Shown here piece after piece: positions 8,676 to 15,432 of a DNA stretch of 64,000 nucleotides. Below the pieces are notes generated by a model. The model had not been told where the DNA came from, made no database searches, and saw nothing but the letters and a program-made list of their open reading frames with translations. Made by a program: the position numbers and the translations under genes. Within the stretch, counting starts at the first letter, position 1; every line of letters starts with the position of its first letter. Origin of the DNA: Lachnospiraceae bacterium (GTDB taxonomy: Bacteria; Bacillota; Clostridia; Lachnospirales; Lachnospiraceae); contig JAFXTJ010000032.1 in NCBI GenBank assembly GCA_017535945.1, positions 1-64,000 on the forward strand, read 5' to 3'.

Positions 8676-9656
8676 CTACTCCCAGAGCTGCGTCCAGTCA
8701 TCGGCTCCCGGCCACAGGAAGACCTGGCCCTTGACCAGACGGCAGTTTCTGTCCGCACCCTTTAAGAGCTGCATTTCCTCCTCCGTGAGGGGATCCTCGG
8801 TGGTGCATTTCAGATTGGAGAGATACTGCGGCTCCTTGACGGAGAAGGGAATGGTGCACAGGCCGCGCTGTACAGCCCACTTGATGCACACCACCGCGGG
8901 ATGGACGCTGTGGGCTTCCGCCACCTTTACGACCTCGGGCAGCTCGGTGTCGACGACGTCCGTGCTGCAGCGGTCCCGCTCGGGTCTGCTGGGAGAGCCG
9001 ATGGGGCAGAAGCCGATGGGGATCATCCCGTGTGCCTTCGCGTGATCGAACAGCTCCTGCTGCTGAAACGAAGGGTGGCATTCCATCTCCAGAGCGGCGG
9101 GCTTGATCCGGCACAGGGGCAGGACCTTGTCCAGCTTTGAGACCGTCATGTTGGACATGCCGATGGCTCTGACCAGACCGGCGTCGTACAGTTCCTCCAT
9201 CTGCCGCCAGGTATCCATGAATTCGTCGACGGAAAACGGCTTGGAATCGGGATTGCGCGAGTCGCCGTCACAGCCCGGTGCGTGATAATTCGGGAACGGC
9301 CAGTGGACGAAATACAGGTCGATATAGGAGAGACCGAGATCGTGAAGGCTCTTCTCACAGGCCTTACGTACCTCCCGGTGCTGATCGTTCCACACCTTGG
9401 AGGTGATGAACAGATCCTCCCTCTTCACGACCCCGTCCCGGAATAATCCGGTCAGGATCGCGCCGATCTGGTCCTCGTTCTGATACACCGAGGCGCAGTC
9501 CAGCATCCGGTAACCCGCGCGGACCGCACCGGATACGGCACCGGCGATTTGGTCGGGGGTGTACTTGTCGGAACCGAAGGTGCCCAGTCCTACGGCGGGC
9601 ATGACGGCACCAGTGTTTAAGGTATAGGTCGGGACGTTCGTGATCCTTTCGCTCAT
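8676..9656 (-). CDS. Aldo/keto reductase
   Basis: A 326-residue NAD(P)H-dependent oxidoreductase of the AKR superfamily with a TIM-barrel fold. The full catalytic tetrad is visible: Asp53, Tyr58, Lys87 (LFITSKVW) and His118 (YFVHWP). The cofactor region near the C-terminus carries the expected hydrophobic/charged pattern. AAGGAG lies upstream of the ATG. It lies 22 bases before the mutarotase gene and 15 bases after the dehydrogenase gene, so the three are cotranscribed. The likely role is reduction of a sugar aldehyde or ketone; the specific substrate is unknown. Confidence 0.92.
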   Translation of the reverse strand: MSERITNVPTYTLNTGAVMPAVGLGTFGSDKYTPDQIAGAVSGAVRAGYRMLDCASVYQNEDQIGAILTGLFRDGVVKREDLFITSKVWNDQHREVRKACEKSLHDLGLSYIDLYFVHWPFPNYHAPGCDGDSRNPDSKPFSVDEFMDTWRQMEELYDAGLVRAIGMSNMTVSKLDKVLPLCRIKPAALEMECHPSFQQQELFDHAKAHGMIPIGFCPIGSPSRPERDRCSTDVVDTELPEVVKVAEAHSVHPAVVCIKWAVQRGLCTIPFSVKEPQYLSNLKCTTEDPLTEEEMQLLKGADRNCRLVKGQVFLWPGADDWTQLWE

Positions 9657-9671
9657 GACACCGGCTCCTTC

Positions 9672-10739
9672 CTATTTCTCATCCTGATCGCCGAATACGA
9701 CGGCCACCTTGCCGCAGTTTCCGGATGCCATCAGGGCGTAGGCCTCGGGTGCCTGATCCAGGGGGAATTCGTGGGTGATCAGCTTGTCGGGATGGATGTT
9801 CCAGCGCACCAGCTTGTCCACCAGTTCCTCCATCTTCCACAGGGAGGTGACCCAGGAGCCGTAGATGGTCTTCTGTCCGTGGATGATGTCCGGGCTGGGG
9901 TTAAAGGTGCAGGTGCCGCCTTCTCCGACGAAGGCGATCTTTCCATAGGAGCGTGTAGCGCGGATGGCAAGCTGCCGACCGGGATCGGCCGCCGAGCAGT
10001 CGATGGCCCTTTCTACTCCCTGACCGCGGGTCAGCTTCAGGATCTCATCCAGGGTATCCGCCCCCGGCTTGAAGACGTAGTCCACCAGGCCGAGCTTCTT
10101 CGCCAGATCGATCCGGTAATCGTTCATTTCCACACCGATCAGCATATTGGCACCGAGGGCCTTGCTGAGCATGAGAGCGGCAAGTCCCACCGGACCGAGG
10201 CCCGTGACCAGCACCGCGTCGTTCCCGCTGATGCCGATCTTTTCGATCGCTTCGTAAACCGTGCCGAAGCCGCAGGCAACCTGTGCGCCGTCCTTGTAGG
10301 TCAGCTCATCGGGAAGGGCGATCAGGTCCTTTTCCTCAGCCAGGATGTATTCGCCCATGCCGCCGTTTCTCTGCCAGCCGTAGGCCGCACGGAATTTGGA
10401 GGTGCAGGAGATGTAGTAGCCCCTTCTGCAGTTGTTGCAGACACCGCAGCCGGAGATGTGGTAGACGATGACCCGGTCACCCTTCTTAAAGCGCTTTAAG
10501 CCCTCGCCCTCCTCGACGATCAGACCGCAGGGCTCGTGCCCGGCGATCATCCCCGGGATATAACCCTCGGGTCCCTTGCCGGTGTGTTCCCGGTAGATAC
10601 ACCGGATGTCGCTGCCGCAGATCGTCGTCGCCTTGGTCCGGATCAGTACCTGGCCGAAGCCCGGCTTCGGAACCTCGAAATCCTTGAGCTCCACCGTGGA
10701 ATTACCCGGCAGGATCGCGCCTCTCATTTTTACCGCCAT
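9672..10739 (-). CDS. Zinc-dependent alcohol dehydrogenase (MDR family)
   Basis: A 355-residue medium-chain dehydrogenase. Catalytic zinc ligands are Cys41 and the GHE motif at 67-69; the structural zinc cluster is complete with Cys98, Cys101, Cys104 and Cys112. The Rossmann motif GLGPVGLAAL follows in the second half. It resembles sorbitol/threonine dehydrogenase-like enzymes that oxidise polyols or sugars. AAAGGAG precedes the ATG. It is first in the operon with the aldo-keto reductase and mutarotase, and divergent from an AraC regulator that probably controls it. Confidence 0.93.
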   Translation of the reverse strand: MAVKMRGAILPGNSTVELKDFEVPKPGFGQVLIRTKATTICGSDIRCIYREHTGKGPEGYIPGMIAGHEPCGLIVEEGEGLKRFKKGDRVIVYHISGCGVCNNCRRGYYISCTSKFRAAYGWQRNGGMGEYILAEEKDLIALPDELTYKDGAQVACGFGTVYEAIEKIGISGNDAVLVTGLGPVGLAALMLSKALGANMLIGVEMNDYRIDLAKKLGLVDYVFKPGADTLDEILKLTRGQGVERAIDCSAADPGRQLAIRATRSYGKIAFVGEGGTCTFNPSPDIIHGQKTIYGSWVTSLWKMEELVDKLVRWNIHPDKLITHEFPLDQAPEAYALMASGNCGKVAVVFGDQDEK

Positions 10740-10771
10740 AACAGTTTTCTCCTTTCAGCTAAGAAAATGAT

Positions 10772-10835
10772 GCAACCTGAGGTAAAGTATAGGGAGTGCG
10801 GGGCTATTCCATAAGAGATTTTTGTGACAGGTTGC
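10772..10835. promoter_or_regulatory. Dehydrogenase-operon promoter flanked by inverted half-sites
   Basis: The minus-strand promoter TTATGG (10809-10814), 17-bp spacer, TATACT (10786-10791) drives the dehydrogenase operon. Identical octamers in inverted orientation, GCAACCTG (10772-10779) and CAGGTTGC (10828-10835), flank it 56 bp apart. These could be half-sites for the divergent AraC regulator. Confidence 0.45.
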
Positions 10836-10866
10836 GCGGGATTATGTCGCATTAGCGCAGGTCTTG

Positions 10867-10875
10867 TGTTATTAT
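10867..10875 (+). promoter_or_regulatory. Extended -10 promoter of the AraC gene
   Basis: TGTTATTAT (TGn plus -10 TATTAT, 10867-10875) ends six bases before the ATG at 10882, so transcription may begin at the A of the start codon. No Shine-Dalgarno is present. An overlapping TATAAT at 10873-10878 would start inside the gene. Confidence 0.4.
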
Positions 10876-10881
10876 AATCGC

Positions 10882-11796
10882 ATGAAGAAAACGGAGAAGG
10901 AAAACCGGGATCAGGCCCGTGACAGGATCGCCTGGCCGGACAGCGATATCGCCTTTCTGATGGACGGGGAATCGGTGTTCGTCGTGAATATCGTGTACGA
11001 GCGGTTTCACCGCTCCATCCCGCTGCATGCCCATTCCGACAACAGTTATGAGATCCACTATATCTCATCGGGTCGCGGGAGGGTAACGGTGGACGGGAAG
11101 GAATACGACACCCTGCCCGGCACCCTGTATATCACGGGACCGCATATCAGGCATTCCATGATCCCGGACGAGCGGGATCCGCTCTCGGAATACTGCATCT
11201 ACGTGAAGCTGTCGCCCGAGGGGGGCGGCCGCAAAAACGTGCTGTCGCCTCTGCGGGTGTTTCGCGGGACCGGTGTCTGGTACGGGCAGGACGGCTACGG
11301 GATCTGTGATCTGATGCGGACGCTGTTCTCCGAGCTGGAAGGGAGGAAGATCGGCTATCGGACCGTGGTGGAATCCGTCATCCGGCAGATCATCATCTCC
11401 TGTGTCAGGAATTACCAGGTCCGGGAGAAGGACAGTGATCCGCAGGAGTACAAGCCCGCAGATCATCAGTATCTCACGATAGAGGAGGCCTTTCTCTACG
11501 AATATGCCACGCTGACCCTGTCCTCCCTTGCGGCCAGATTAAACCTGAGCACGAGGCAGACGCAGCGGCTTCTGACCGAGCATTACGGGATGAACTTCCA
11601 GAGTATGAGGACGGAAGCCAAGATGAGTGCGGCGGCGCTGCTGTTAAGGCTTCCGGACCGGACGATCACCGGCATCGCGGATGAGCTCGGCTATTCCTCC
11701 GTGGAGCACTTTTCGTCGGCGTTTAAGAGGTACTACGGGATGAGCGCCAGCGAATACCGTCAGAAGGGTTCGACAGAAGCGACAACGCTGATATAA
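10882..11796 (+). CDS. AraC family transcriptional regulator with cupin sensor
   Basis: A 304-residue regulator. Residues about 30-120 form a cupin-like ligand-binding domain (HAHSDNSYEIHYI, then PGTLYITGPHIRHSM). The C-terminal 100 residues contain two helix-turn-helix motifs (LSSLAARLNLSTRQTQRLL and IADELGYSSVEHFSSAFKRYYG). The start is uncertain because no ribosome site precedes the ATG at 10882. It is divergent from the dehydrogenase/AKR/mutarotase operon, which it most likely regulates in response to the sugar metabolised there. Confidence 0.88.
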   Translation: MKKTEKENRDQARDRIAWPDSDIAFLMDGESVFVVNIVYERFHRSIPLHAHSDNSYEIHYISSGRGRVTVDGKEYDTLPGTLYITGPHIRHSMIPDERDPLSEYCIYVKLSPEGGGRKNVLSPLRVFRGTGVWYGQDGYGICDLMRTLFSELEGRKIGYRTVVESVIRQIIISCVRNYQVREKDSDPQEYKPADHQYLTIEEAFLYEYATLTLSSLAARLNLSTRQTQRLLTEHYGMNFQSMRTEAKMSAAALLLRLPDRTITGIADELGYSSVEHFSSAFKRYYGMSASEYRQKGSTEATTLI

Positions 11797-11855
11797 TAGG
11801 CTTTAGTCCGTAAAACGCACAAGGAAGGGAAATCAGCCCCGGGGATTCTTTTATT

Positions 11856-11939
11856 CTATTTTGCAAAGTTTGTTCCGGTATAACCATCGTCAATATAGGT
11901 ATCAACGAGCTTCAGATCCGGATTCTTCTTTATATAAAG
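11856..11939 (-). pseudogene. Remnant of a serine site-specific recombinase
   Basis: Translating the minus strand from 11939 gives LYIKKNPDLKLVDTYIDDGY followed by TGTNFAK and a stop codon. This matches the conserved segment of the resolvase domain of large serine recombinases (NPDL-x-LVD-x-YIDDGYTGTNF). No start codon or catalytic serine region precedes it; the fragment begins just below the stop of the membrane-protein gene. It is a decayed piece of a mobile-element integrase, not a functional gene. Confidence 0.6.
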
Positions 11940-11940
11940 A

Positions 11941-12591
11941 TCAAACGATCCGCTTACGAGGACAGGCGGATCTAAACGCCACGATCATCAGGATATAGCA
12001 GATCGTCTTAGGCAGCATCAGCATCCCCAGGATCGGTACCAATCCGGCCGCTACGGCCACCGGGATATAAAACGCAAACGACAGCAGGATATACAGCCAC
12101 AGCGGATCAAACACGCGGTCTGCTCTCCTGTTTTTAAAGTACAGCAGGCAGATGACCGCACCGAGGATCACAAAAGGAATGTTCCTCAGGATCCCCCAGG
12201 TCACATCACTGCTGTTCGTAAGCCATCCGTTCTGCGGGAACAGACACAGGCATATCCTCGCGGCTGTCAGACACCAGATCGCCGCCGTCAGCATTCTGTT
12301 TTCCTTTTCATCATAGTGAGAGAGCCACACATAATACAGAAGCACATAAAACACTGTCATGGTTATGGAAGTGATCAGTTTTCCGACGCCAAGAGGCGCT
12401 GTCATATCCGCGTCCGTAAAGTAGTTCAGGACCCGCGGTACCAGATGAAACGCATCACCGCACCCCAGCACAAGCGTGGCAATGCCCATGAATCTCCCTG
12501 TTTTCTCCCTGGCCCGTTTTAACAGGATGCATCCGCTTATGACCGCAAACAAAAGATAGATAATATCAAATGAAGACTCCCCGTATTTCAT
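11941..12591 (-). CDS. Polytopic membrane protein of unknown function
   Basis: A 216-residue protein with about six or seven hydrophobic helices starting near residue 8 (FDIIYLLFAVISGCILL). It contains the striking segment CGDAFHLVPRVLNYF near residue 45, with charged and aromatic residues inside or next to a helix. GGAGGTGG precedes the ATG at 12591. It sits 41 bases downstream of the polysaccharide deacetylase gene in the same direction, so the two are probably cotranscribed. I do not recognise the family. Base use is more A+T-rich than the flanking core genes, consistent with acquisition. Confidence 0.75.
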   Translation of the reverse strand: MKYGESSFDIIYLLFAVISGCILLKRAREKTGRFMGIATLVLGCGDAFHLVPRVLNYFTDADMTAPLGVGKLITSITMTVFYVLLYYVWLSHYDEKENRMLTAAIWCLTAARICLCLFPQNGWLTNSSDVTWGILRNIPFVILGAVICLLYFKNRRADRVFDPLWLYILLSFAFYIPVAVAAGLVPILGMLMLPKTICYILMIVAFRSACPRKRIV

Positions 12592-12632
12592 AAACCACCT
12601 CCAGATGGCACGTCCCCTCTGCCCTGATCCCG

Positions 12633-13475
12633 CTATTCGGAAATATCCGTCCTGGCTCCCGCCGGAACATAAACATCCCTGTCTCCATAGGTAAACCACA
12701 GATCTCTTGCGGTCGGATTGATGCAGATCTTCATCGCCGTATCAAAAACCAGTCTGCCGAAAGCTTCACAGTATTCATAGATCTCCATGTTTGAGGCATA
12801 CCAGATATCTTCCCGTCCGCCGACAGCTTCGGCAAAGTCTTCGAGTACGCTCCAGTTGTTCTGTGCCTCAAATTCATAGCTGTGGCCCCACAGATAAAAC
12901 AGCATCGGGTGCCAGCGGTCTTTTGTCCCGGTAAATCTCTCTGCCAGTTCCATGAGTTCCGGGTCATTGTGATGGCAGGTAGCCTGCAGTCTGAGCCAGT
13001 CCTGAGGAAGGAAAAAATCATGGGAGGAATGCACGGTTCTGGCATATACGAACCCGCAGTTTTTCAGGATCTCCACGCTTTGATCATCGTACGCGCCGTA
13101 AGGATACGCAAAGCCTCTTATCACCGTCCCGAAGATCTCCTCGAGTGTCCGTCTGTCCCGGAGTACTTCCTCCGCAGCCAGATTCCCGGGGAGCCCCACA
13201 AGTGAAGCATGCGTATATGCGTGCGCAGCGATCTCCCAGCCGCTGTCCCGGTATACTTCCTTTAATCTCTCAAGCGGCATCCGTCTGTGTATGGTCCCCG
13301 GCGCGTACTGCACACCGGGTTCCGGAAAGCACCCGCTGTTGATGTTAAACGTGCCCTTCAGACCGTGCTTCAGCGCGATCTTCAAAAGCTGCTCGTCCTG
13401 TTCCACCCCGTCATCATAGCTTAAGGTTAGCGCTTTCGGTTTCCCTCCCGGAAAACGCATGATCATATTTGCCAT
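12633..13475 (-). CDS. Polysaccharide deacetylase (NodB homology domain)
   Basis: A 280-residue carbohydrate esterase 4-like protein. The metal-binding triad is visible: Asp21/Asp22 in LSYDDG and His85/His89 in HAYTH. GYxHPYG-like structure is represented by GFAYPYGAYDD. There is no signal peptide or N-terminal membrane anchor, unlike cell-wall deacetylases, so it may act on a cytoplasmic or imported substrate. A GGAGG site lies nine bases upstream of the ATG. Its neighbours are an ABC exporter and an unknown membrane protein within an A+T-rich segment. Confidence 0.9.
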   Translation of the reverse strand: MANMIMRFPGGKPKALTLSYDDGVEQDEQLLKIALKHGLKGTFNINSGCFPEPGVQYAPGTIHRRMPLERLKEVYRDSGWEIAAHAYTHASLVGLPGNLAAEEVLRDRRTLEEIFGTVIRGFAYPYGAYDDQSVEILKNCGFVYARTVHSSHDFFLPQDWLRLQATCHHNDPELMELAERFTGTKDRWHPMLFYLWGHSYEFEAQNNWSVLEDFAEAVGGREDIWYASNMEIYEYCEAFGRLVFDTAMKICINPTARDLWFTYGDRDVYVPAGARTDISE

Positions 13476-13602
13476 ATTGCCTTTCCTCCGTTCCCTGAAT
13501 GGATCCCGCGGATTTTTTCTACATTTACGGTTCCCCAGTCCTTATCCCGCGGGTCTTTCGGTCTTCAAGTCCTATCCTAATGTCAGGCAACGGGGATTCC
13601 AT

Positions 13603-13650
13603 GGGGACGGTCTCCCTGATCCCAAAAAGAAGTCAAAAAGAACCGCCCCC
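13603..13650. repeat. REP/MITE-like palindromic element
   Basis: GGGGACGGT (13603-13611) and ACCGCCCCC (13642-13650) form near-perfect inverted ends around a 30-base core containing GAAGTCAAAAAGAA. Sequences of the type AAAAAGAACCGTCCCC recur in many bacterial genomes as ends of short non-autonomous elements. One GC-to-AT difference between the arms indicates decay. It lies in the 184-base gap between the ABC membrane protein and the deacetylase. Confidence 0.45.
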
Positions 13651-13659
13651 AATGTCTCC

Positions 13660-14409
13660 CTATATTCTGTACCGGCTGTGCCTCAGCAGCAGAATCTTGA
13701 TACACATCATGACAAGGGAATAGGCAAACATATGCAGTACGATCAGAAAGATCCCCATCGCCTCAAAATTGTCCGAATTTCCCAGCAGCACCAGGCTGTC
13801 CGTGACCGGCGGCATGAAGATTTCAAGTATCCCGAAGGCCGCAAAAGTCTCCATAAGGCCCTGTTTGCATAAAGCCACGACGGAGATCAGTATCGCAAAG
13901 CAAATGCCGTACCTGCGGCCGATAAACCGCGGATGGAAGAAGTCTCCCGTTTCCGCCCCGCAAAATCCGCAGAAAAGGATCACCGCAGCGCCGCAGCATA
14001 CATCGCCGGGCATGATGGCTCTTGTGAAATATCCCGCCCGGATGATCGAATAAATTAGCGGAAAAAAGGACAGTATCAGGGAGCAGATCAGGCACATCCG
14101 CGCCTGCAGCATTTCCCGGGAAAGATAATAGGCAGCATCACTGTCCGCATGAAGCAGCAGGATCTCTTCAAAGACATCGTTTTCCCCGGCATGAAGGTTC
14201 ATGGAAAGATAAATGCCCAGGAAATACATAAAAACAGAGGAAACCAGATAACTGCTGCACACATACGCCGGCGGAAAAGAATACATGGCCCCCAGAAAAG
14301 CCGCGATCACGAGCATCGTGACAGCCCACAGGGCATTCCTCGTCATCAGCCTCCGCCGGATGGTATAAAGGTGATACGTATTCTTCAATACGCGCAGTCT
14401 CCCGCCCAT
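13660..14409 (-). CDS. ABC transporter membrane subunit
   Basis: A 249-residue protein with about six hydrophobic segments (for example ALWAVTMLVIAAFLGAMYSF and CLICSLILSFFPLIYSI). Its ATG overlaps the stop codon of the ATP-binding subunit (TGATG), so translation is coupled and the two proteins form one transporter. The architecture, an ATPase followed by a roughly 250-residue membrane protein, is that of ABC-2-type exporters. Substrate is unknown. Its A+T-rich codon use agrees with the neighbouring ATPase and differs from the rest of the window. Confidence 0.75.
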   Translation of the reverse strand: MGGRLRVLKNTYHLYTIRRRLMTRNALWAVTMLVIAAFLGAMYSFPPAYVCSSYLVSSVFMYFLGIYLSMNLHAGENDVFEEILLLHADSDAAYYLSREMLQARMCLICSLILSFFPLIYSIIRAGYFTRAIMPGDVCCGAAVILFCGFCGAETGDFFHPRFIGRRYGICFAILISVVALCKQGLMETFAAFGILEIFMPPVTDSLVLLGNSDNFEAMGIFLIVLHMFAYSLVMMCIKILLLRHSRYRI

Positions 14410-15035
14410 CACGATCCGGCCTCATCGCTTTCCCTGCAAAGCAGTTTTCCCTGCTCGATCGTGATTTCCCGGTCGCTCAGCTCCTCGATCAGCTTCCGCT
14501 CATGGCAGGACATCAGGATCGTAACGCCTCTGTCTCGCAGTTCATGGATCTTCTCCAGGAAAACATTCTGTGAATCCGTATCCTGACCGGAAAGCGGCTC
14601 ATCCAGAAGAAGGACATCGTGCCTTCCGAGCAGTGCCTGGATCACCCCCACCTTTTGAAGGCTTCCCTTCGACAGTTCATGAAGCTTTGTATTTTTCATC
14701 GGCTCAAGAAAAAAATCCCTGACAAGAGCATCGGCTTCCGAAGCCTCCACGCCCTCTATCCCTGCGATGGCACCGAGATAGTCCTTCATGCGTATGTTCA
14801 TCCCCGGAAACTTTTCGGGCACATAGCCAAATCGGATCTTTTCATGACGAACAATCTTCCCGCCGCTTAAGGGGATCAGCCCCGCGATCAGCTTAAGCAG
14901 CGTGCTTTTTCCGCAGCCGTTATGACCGGTAAAGGCGATGGACTCTGCCCTCTTCAGATCCAGAGAGATATGATCCAGAACGCACAGGTCCTCATATGTT
15001 TTTGTTACATTTTCCAGAGTGATCAGCGTTTCCAT
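14409..15035 (-). CDS. ABC transporter ATP-binding protein
   Basis: A 208-residue ABC ATPase. Walker A is GHNGCGKST (37-45), the signature motif is the variant LSKGSLQKV in place of LSGGQ, Walker B is VLLLDEP, and the switch histidine is in MSCHERK. It resembles the CcmA/bacitracin-exporter subclass. There is no Shine-Dalgarno; an extended -10 box ends seven bases before the ATG, suggesting a leaderless transcript. It leads a two-gene exporter operon with the membrane subunit. Confidence 0.92.
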   Translation of the reverse strand: METLITLENVTKTYEDLCVLDHISLDLKRAESIAFTGHNGCGKSTLLKLIAGLIPLSGGKIVRHEKIRFGYVPEKFPGMNIRMKDYLGAIAGIEGVEASEADALVRDFFLEPMKNTKLHELSKGSLQKVGVIQALLGRHDVLLLDEPLSGQDTDSQNVFLEKIHELRDRGVTILMSCHERKLIEELSDREITIEQGKLLCRESDEAGS

Positions 15036-15042
15036 ATTGCAC

Positions 15043-15071
15043 AGAGTAGCATAAACAAAGTGATATGTCCA
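15043..15071 (-). promoter_or_regulatory. Promoter of the ABC exporter genes
   Basis: Minus strand: TGGACA (15066-15071), 17-bp spacer, TACTCT (15043-15048) preceded by TGC, an extended -10. The start point would fall at or one base from the A of the ATG at 15035. Confidence 0.45.
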
Positions 15072-15092
15072 ATATAGGCGGCAATCAAAAGA

Positions 15093-15230
15093 GGATCAAA
15101 AGTGGATCGTTACCTTGAATTTCTCTGCCTCGATTGACCGCAAATCAGCTTTTCCTTATTTGAGTCAATCAATTCCTCTTCCATGGTTGACCGCAAGCCT
15201 AAGAGTCAAAAATCCGATCCATTTTGGACC
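15093..15230. repeat. Tandem repeat pair enclosed by imperfect inverted repeats
   Basis: Two adjacent imperfect copies (15116-15168 and 15169-15209) share the core TTGACCGCAA and the ends TSAATT...GAGTCAA, with an indel of about 12 bases. They are enclosed by GGATCAAAAGTGGATCG (15093-15109) and the inverted copy CGATCCATTTTGGACC (15215-15230), 14 of 16 positions matching. No ORF of note lies here. It could be an element end or recombination site, next to tRNA-Trp. Confidence 0.5.
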
Positions 15231-15264
15231 CAGTCTGGACCCGGGAATTTCCCCCAAAAAGCAA

Positions 15265-15301
15265 AAAGAAAAGCCCTGAAACGTAGTGTTTTCAAGGCTT
15301 T
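15265..15301 (-). terminator. Intrinsic terminator of tRNA-Trp
   Basis: Minus strand: stem AAAGCCTTGAAA (15290-15301) pairs with TTTCAGGGCTTT (15270-15281) through 12 positions with one wobble, followed by TCTTTTT. It begins nine bases beyond the tRNA 3' end. Confidence 0.85.
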
Positions 15302-15309
15302 CTCAAAAC

Positions 15310-15381
15310 CAGGGGAAGCAGGATTCGAACCCGCATGAACGGTTTTGGAGACCGCAATACTAACCATTGTATGATTCCCCT
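15310..15381 (-). tRNA. tRNA-Trp (CCA anticodon)
   Basis: A complete cloverleaf folds on the minus strand: acceptor AGGGGAA/TTCCCCT, D stem ATAC/GTAT, anticodon stem GCGGT/ACCGT with loop CTCCAAA giving anticodon CCA, T arm GCGGG-TTCGAAT-CCTGC, discriminator G. The 3' CCA is not encoded and must be added. Its 3' end faces the A+T-rich segment, the usual orientation for integrative elements. Confidence 0.97.
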
Positions 15382-15396
15382 AATCCGCGCGGTTCA

Positions 15397-15425
15397 TTGA
15401 CTTTTCCCGCGCGCTTCACTATGAT
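15397..15425 (+). promoter_or_regulatory. Promoter of the VanZ-like gene
   Basis: TTGACT (15397-15402), 17-bp spacer, TATGAT (15420-15425). Seven bases separate the -10 box from the ATG at 15433, so the mRNA may lack a leader. Confidence 0.55.
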
Positions 15426-15432
15426 AGCAAAC

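Larger units (their letters stand above)
11856..15309. mobile_element. Possible degenerate insertion beside tRNA-Trp
   Basis: This 3.4-kb stretch is visibly richer in A+T than its flanks. It is bounded by a serine-recombinase fragment on one side and a tRNA 3' end on the other. It also contains a REP-like palindrome, a compact repeat structure and four accessory genes (deacetylase, unknown membrane protein, ABC exporter). I could not find a duplicated tRNA 3' end or other clear attachment repeat, so the boundaries are approximate and the element is not mobile as it stands. Confidence 0.35.

Noticed and set aside
8658..8758. N-terminal extension of the FucU-like protein
   Set aside because: The extension is out of family, overlaps the aldo-keto reductase and the internal ATG has a strong AGGAGG site.
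11797..15400. Duplicated tRNA-Trp 3' end as an attachment site
   Set aside because: I found no second copy of the T-arm/acceptor sequence near the recombinase fragment.
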